Assembly (NCBI GenBank): GCA_036245805.1
Contig: BTRK01000001.1
Span: forward strand, 6,324,001-6,388,000
Origin: Pristionchus mayeri
Lineage: Eukaryota; Nematoda; Chromadorea; Rhabditida; Neodiplogasteridae
DNA length: 64,000 nt
Direction: 5' to 3'
In this document: one piece after another, positions 61,387 through 64,000 of the stretch
Numbering within the stretch: the first letter of the stretch is position 1
Layout: the number at the start of each line of letters is the position of its first letter
Made by a program: the position numbers and the translations under genes
The notes under the pieces: generated by a model
The model's database searches: none
Told to the model about the DNA's origin: nothing
The model's input: only the letters and a program-made list of their open reading frames with translations

Positions 61387-61481
61387 ATATTCGCGGGTTA
61401 CGGTATCCAAATACGGTATCAGGGTGTACTGTACTATCGATTGGTAGTACAGTACACCCTGATACCGTAACCCGCGAATAT
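61387..61481. repeat. Large palindrome, 37-bp perfect stem with a 13-nt bulge
   Basis: Left arm 61387-61436 (ATATTCGCGGGTTACGGTAT ... GTACTGTACTA) pairs perfectly with 61445-61481 over 37 bp, once a 13-nt insertion in the left arm (CCAAATACGGTAT, duplicating ACGGTAT) is looped out. The apex is 8 nt (TCGATTGG). It contains the TACGGTA and TACTGTA words seen singly elsewhere in the flank, so this is likely the complete form of that repeat family. Confidence 0.9.
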
Positions 61482-61533
61482 ACTTAGTCTTGACCTACCG
61501 ATCGATTTTTGACCATGACCCCCTATACGTCGA

Positions 61534-61580
61534 GGGGGGGGGGGGTGCCCATCCGGATGGGCTCCCCCCCCCCCCCCCCC
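61534..61580. repeat. G12 - 16-bp palindrome - C17 fold-back
   Basis: G12 (61534-61545), T, the perfect palindrome GCCCATCCGGATGGGC (61547-61562), T, C17 (61564-61580). The G and C tracts are complementary, so the whole 47 bp can form one hairpin, with a single T-T mismatch. Compare the related structure at 62834-62878. Confidence 0.9.
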
Positions 61581-61637
61581 TATTGTATCGTGCACAACTA
61601 TGGTCCGCAATCTATTTTTCGCTATCAGCAAGAGATT

Positions 61638-61930
61638 GAAACCAAGATCCAGTCACATTCCTCTGCGCGTTGTCTTGTTTCACTTAAGCGGCAATAGAGT
61701 GTGCGGAAAGGCATGAATGCCTACACCAAGATTGCTTTCTCATTATCGGTTAACTTTAACGACAGAATACAGAATACAGTTAACGAGTGTGTAATTTTTT
61801 AATGTGCATAATGTTTTACATTTTATATCGCATATGATTGGGGCAAAAGTGGGAGCCAAAGTCTCGTTTAATTCAGCGCTCTTTCTTGTTTCACCTAATC
61901 AACAATAGGGCATGCAGATAACGGTGGCTG
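61638..61930 (+). repeat. Copy 1 of a ~290-bp dispersed segment
   Basis: Shared with 63668-63965 in the same order: ACCAAGATCCAGTCAC, TTGTTTCACTTAAGCGGCAA, AGGCATGAATGCC, AGATTGCTT, ATCGGTTAAC, then CCAAAGTCTCGTTTAATTC and CTTTCTTGTTTCACC. The CTTGTTTCAC-N6-GCAATAG word occurs at both ends of each copy, about 217-222 bp apart, so each copy may itself be a two-unit tandem. Confidence 0.75.
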
Positions 61931-62117
61931 CATTATTGCTCAGCGGTTTCATTACTGGGAGGTACATTATTCAGATAACATGGATATCTGATCTATCCCT
62001 TCGCATTAATATTAGCCGTCTAGTACACATTCTAAAGGCAATTGCGCGCACTTTCTCCCAAATTTTGAGCTTGACCTTGATCTTTTGAATGTCATTAGGA
62101 CCTAGAGAACACTCTAA

Positions 62118-62598
62118 TTTCTCCGTTTTTGTTCGTGCATTTTGAATATTTTTTGCGTACGAACGACTAGGTGATTTTGTGCTTCAGCAAGTATTTATTA
62201 GGAAGTGGGTAGAAAACTTCCAATGTGATTTCTCCGTTTTGGTTAATACATTTTGAATATTTTTTGCGTACGAACGACTAGGTGATTTTGTGCTTCAGCA
62301 AGTATTTATTAGGAAATGGGTAGAAAAATTCCAATGTAATTTCAGCGTTTTGGTTCATAAATTTTGAATATTTTTTGCGTACGAACGAATAGGTGATCTT
62401 GTGCTTCAGCAAGTATTTATTAGGAAATGGGTAGAAAACTTCCGATGTGATTTCTCCGTTTTGGTTAATACATTTTGAATATTTTTTTTCGTACTAACGA
62501 CTAGGTGATTTTGTGCTTCAGCAAGTATTTATTAGGAAATGGGTAGAACACTTCCAATGTAATTTCTCCATTTTTTGTATACGAACGACTATACAGTT
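62118..62598 (+). repeat. Minisatellite, 111-bp unit, 4 full copies plus a remnant
   Basis: Copies begin TTTCTCCGTTTTGGTT at 62118, 62229, 62340 and 62451 (exact 111-bp period), with a fifth, internally deleted copy from 62563. Each contains TTTTTTGCGTACGAACGACT, GTGCTTCAGCAAGTATTTAT and GGTAGAAAACTTCCAATG. The array is flanked by a direct repeat: CTTTTGAATGTCATTAGGAC at about 62082 and CTTTTGAATATCATTAGAAC at about 62608. Confidence 0.95.
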
Positions 62599-62778
62599 TG
62601 AAGTTGAACTTTTGAATATCATTAGAACTTGGATTCACGGTTCACTGATGTATGGTATGTATTATCAGTGGGTAAAACAATTTTGAGTCGTCAAAAATTT
62701 CTCAACAAGACTCAACAATATTTCTAAATTTCCTATTCATGCTGTCCGCAGGCATTAACCTGCCCTTGGTCATACATC

Positions 62779-62790
62779 CCCGGGCCCGGG
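62779..62790. repeat. 12-bp GC palindrome CCCGGGCCCGGG
   Basis: Perfect palindrome upstream of the second G/C fold-back. It is similar in style to the GGGCCC palindromes at 60078-60190. Confidence 0.8.
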
Positions 62791-62833
62791 ACATTACGTT
62801 GATTTGCCAGCATAGCTGTGTAATGAGCGTGTC

Positions 62834-62878
62834 GGGGGGGGGGGGGGGGATGCTATCCGCCGGGCAGCACCCCCCCCC
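62834..62878. repeat. G16 - hairpin - C9 fold-back
   Basis: G16 (62834-62849), ATGCTATCCGCCGGGCAGCA, then C9 (62870-62878) followed by A9. TGCT pairs with AGCA and the G tract with the C tract. The centre shares the TGCNNATCCG and GGGC words with the structure at 61534-61580, so both appear to be members of one repeat family. Confidence 0.85.
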
Positions 62879-63472
62879 AAAAAAAAATTGGGTAGGAACG
62901 AGTATTCAACGTTTTACAAAGTGGGTAGAATGGGGTACCTTGCGCATTGTCTAGTCGTAACAAGTATTTCTATACCAATAATGAGGTTGAAACTAGACCC
63001 GATAACTAAATCATACGAGGGACAATGCCCCTCAATGTCTATGTAAGGGCCTTGGTGTAGTGCTGTGAGAAGATTCGAAGAAATCAAAATTAAAGGTAGT
63101 GACAAGAGCTGCGCGCAAATATCATCGTGCCGAATTATTACTGCCTTCTCTCTTAATTCTTAAATCACTTTCTCAATGTAGATCTCATTGTAGTTGATTC
63201 GCATAATCGATGCAGTATTGTGGATAGGTTGTCATCACTCCACCTAACATAGAGACGCAATTTCGCCATTGATAAAGGTGTGCGGTAACGAGAATCCGCT
63301 TGGTTCGCTCAAAATTTTCTTTTCGCGCATTCCTATCTGTCTGTCTGTAAAGAAATGCGTGTCGGTATTAGACAGACAAGTCAACATGTCTATGATGTCT
63401 CTCCAATCCACACGATCTCTCGCCGGTCATACAGTATGGGATTTTGAGAGAGTCAGGCTAAATATTTTCCAG
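62879..63472. other. No supported gene
   Basis: Ordinary-looking sequence. Short overlapping frames on both strands lack splice or codon support. It ends in a good acceptor, AATATTTTCCAG (63461-63472). Confidence 0.4.
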
Positions 63473-63624
63473 ATCACACACTCACGATTCACTGCTGCGC
63501 GGGCTCGCCCGAGAAGTACCAGACCGTGATCGCCGATGCGGGTAAGGTGAGATTATCGATTGACTATCGATTAGTAGATCACCTTGCAGTATTCTCACCT
63601 GTCGAAGTTGCAGTGCGCTTTTAG
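63473..63624 (+). CDS. Candidate terminal two-exon 3' end, unknown product
   Basis: Exon 63473-63541 (69 nt) follows AATATTTTCCAG and precedes the donor GCGG then GTAAGG. Its open frame is HTLTIHCCAGSPEKY, then QTVIADA, with a split codon at each end. Codons such as GAG AAG TAC CAG ACC GTG ATC GCC are of the C/G-ending type favoured in well-expressed nematode genes. A 48-nt intron (63542-63589, ending ACCTTGCAG) leads to 63590-63624, which continues in frame as (V)FSPVEVAVRF and stops at TAG. The small intron matches the size seen in the gene at 445-748. The pair CC followed by AGSPEK is the only motif-like feature. The family is unknown. Alternatives: the final exon could start at the later TCAG near 63628. 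Confidence 0.4.
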
Positions 63625-63667
63625 TCAGTTTCCTCGTCTCTTTTGGTTTCTTCTTCTATCGCTTTCA

Positions 63668-63965
63668 GCGAGAGTCTGAGCCCAAAACCCAGTCACCTCA
63701 CTCGCACTTTCTTGCTTCACCCAATTGGCAATAGGACAAGCGGAGAGGCATGACTGCCTTCACTAAAATTGCTTGTCAATATCGGTTGACACAGCAATTT
63801 TGGTGTGGCCAGCCATGGAATTGAGTAACAAAACAAGGTTAATGAGTATGCAATTTTATTAATTGTGCCTACTACCGTGCATTTTAATTTGAGTAAGAGT
63901 GGGCGCCAAAGTCTCATTTAATTCTGCGCGCTTTCTTGTTTCTCTTATTCAGCAATAGGGAACAC
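63668..63965 (+). repeat. Copy 2 of the ~290-bp dispersed segment
   Basis: Aligns with 61638-61930 throughout, with substitutions and small indels (for example AAACCCAGTCACCTCACTCGC, GCTTCACCCAATTGGCAATA, AGGCATGACTGCC, CCAAAGTCTCATTTAATTC). It carries extra ACAGCAATTTTGGTGTGGCC sequence near 63790-63810. Copy 1 and copy 2 are about 2.03 kb apart and in the same orientation. Confidence 0.75.
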
Positions 63966-64000
63966 CGATTGAGGAAATTCGGAAAGATTTTGCAGGTCTC

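Noticed and set aside
61650..63960. Ruby-type piRNA upstream motif (CTGTTTCA)
   Set aside because: The repeated word is CTTGTTTCAC, not CTGTTTCA, and it is part of a dispersed repeat.

Overview
This window is eukaryotic and most likely from a nematode (inference). The supporting signs are very short introns (76, 49 and about 48 nt) with TTTTCAG/TTCCAG-type acceptors, many TACGGTA / TACTGTA words in the right flank, long G- and C-tracts, and a mariner-type element. There are no bacterial-style genes, operons or CRISPR arrays. About 83% of the window is one satellite array.

Left flank (1-4345): three in-phase exons at 445-748 form the 3' end of an unrecognised plus-strand gene. The sequence before them (probably intron) carries an inverted repeat with GATATC-centred palindromes. 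After the stop codon come decayed repeats of a ~130-bp family (1083-1450 and 2895-4345), interrupted by an 897-bp non-autonomous mariner-like element with a TA target duplication (1907-2803).

Satellite array (4346-57649): about 317 head-to-tail monomers of 168 bp (range about 167-169), all in one orientation and with no inserted element. Each monomer holds a 12-bp palindrome around TGATCA, two T-tracts about 83 bp apart, and box A-like and box B-like words on the plus strand at tRNA-like spacing. Variants are arranged regionally in higher-order blocks: a nearly exact tandem duplication of 15 monomers (11.3-16.4 kb), further 10/15-monomer copies (16.9-22.5 kb), 6-8-monomer blocks (25.1-32.3 kb), 4/10-monomer blocks (38.0-42.7 kb) and a 167-bp subfamily (50.7-55.9 kb). 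No coding sequence is visible inside it.

Right flank (57650-64000): repeat-rich but apparently genic. It has several candidate plus-strand exons (58144-58223, 58822-58896, 61034-61126, 63473-63624), a probable duplicated and damaged exon (59306-59403), a 280-bp MITE with an 8-bp target duplication, a 37-bp-stem palindrome, two G-tract/hairpin/C-tract structures, a 111-bp minisatellite and a ~290-bp segment present twice. Exon phases allow 58822, 61034, 63473 and 63590 to join into one reading frame. That model is a hypothesis that needs RNA or homology support. No protein product in the window could be named.
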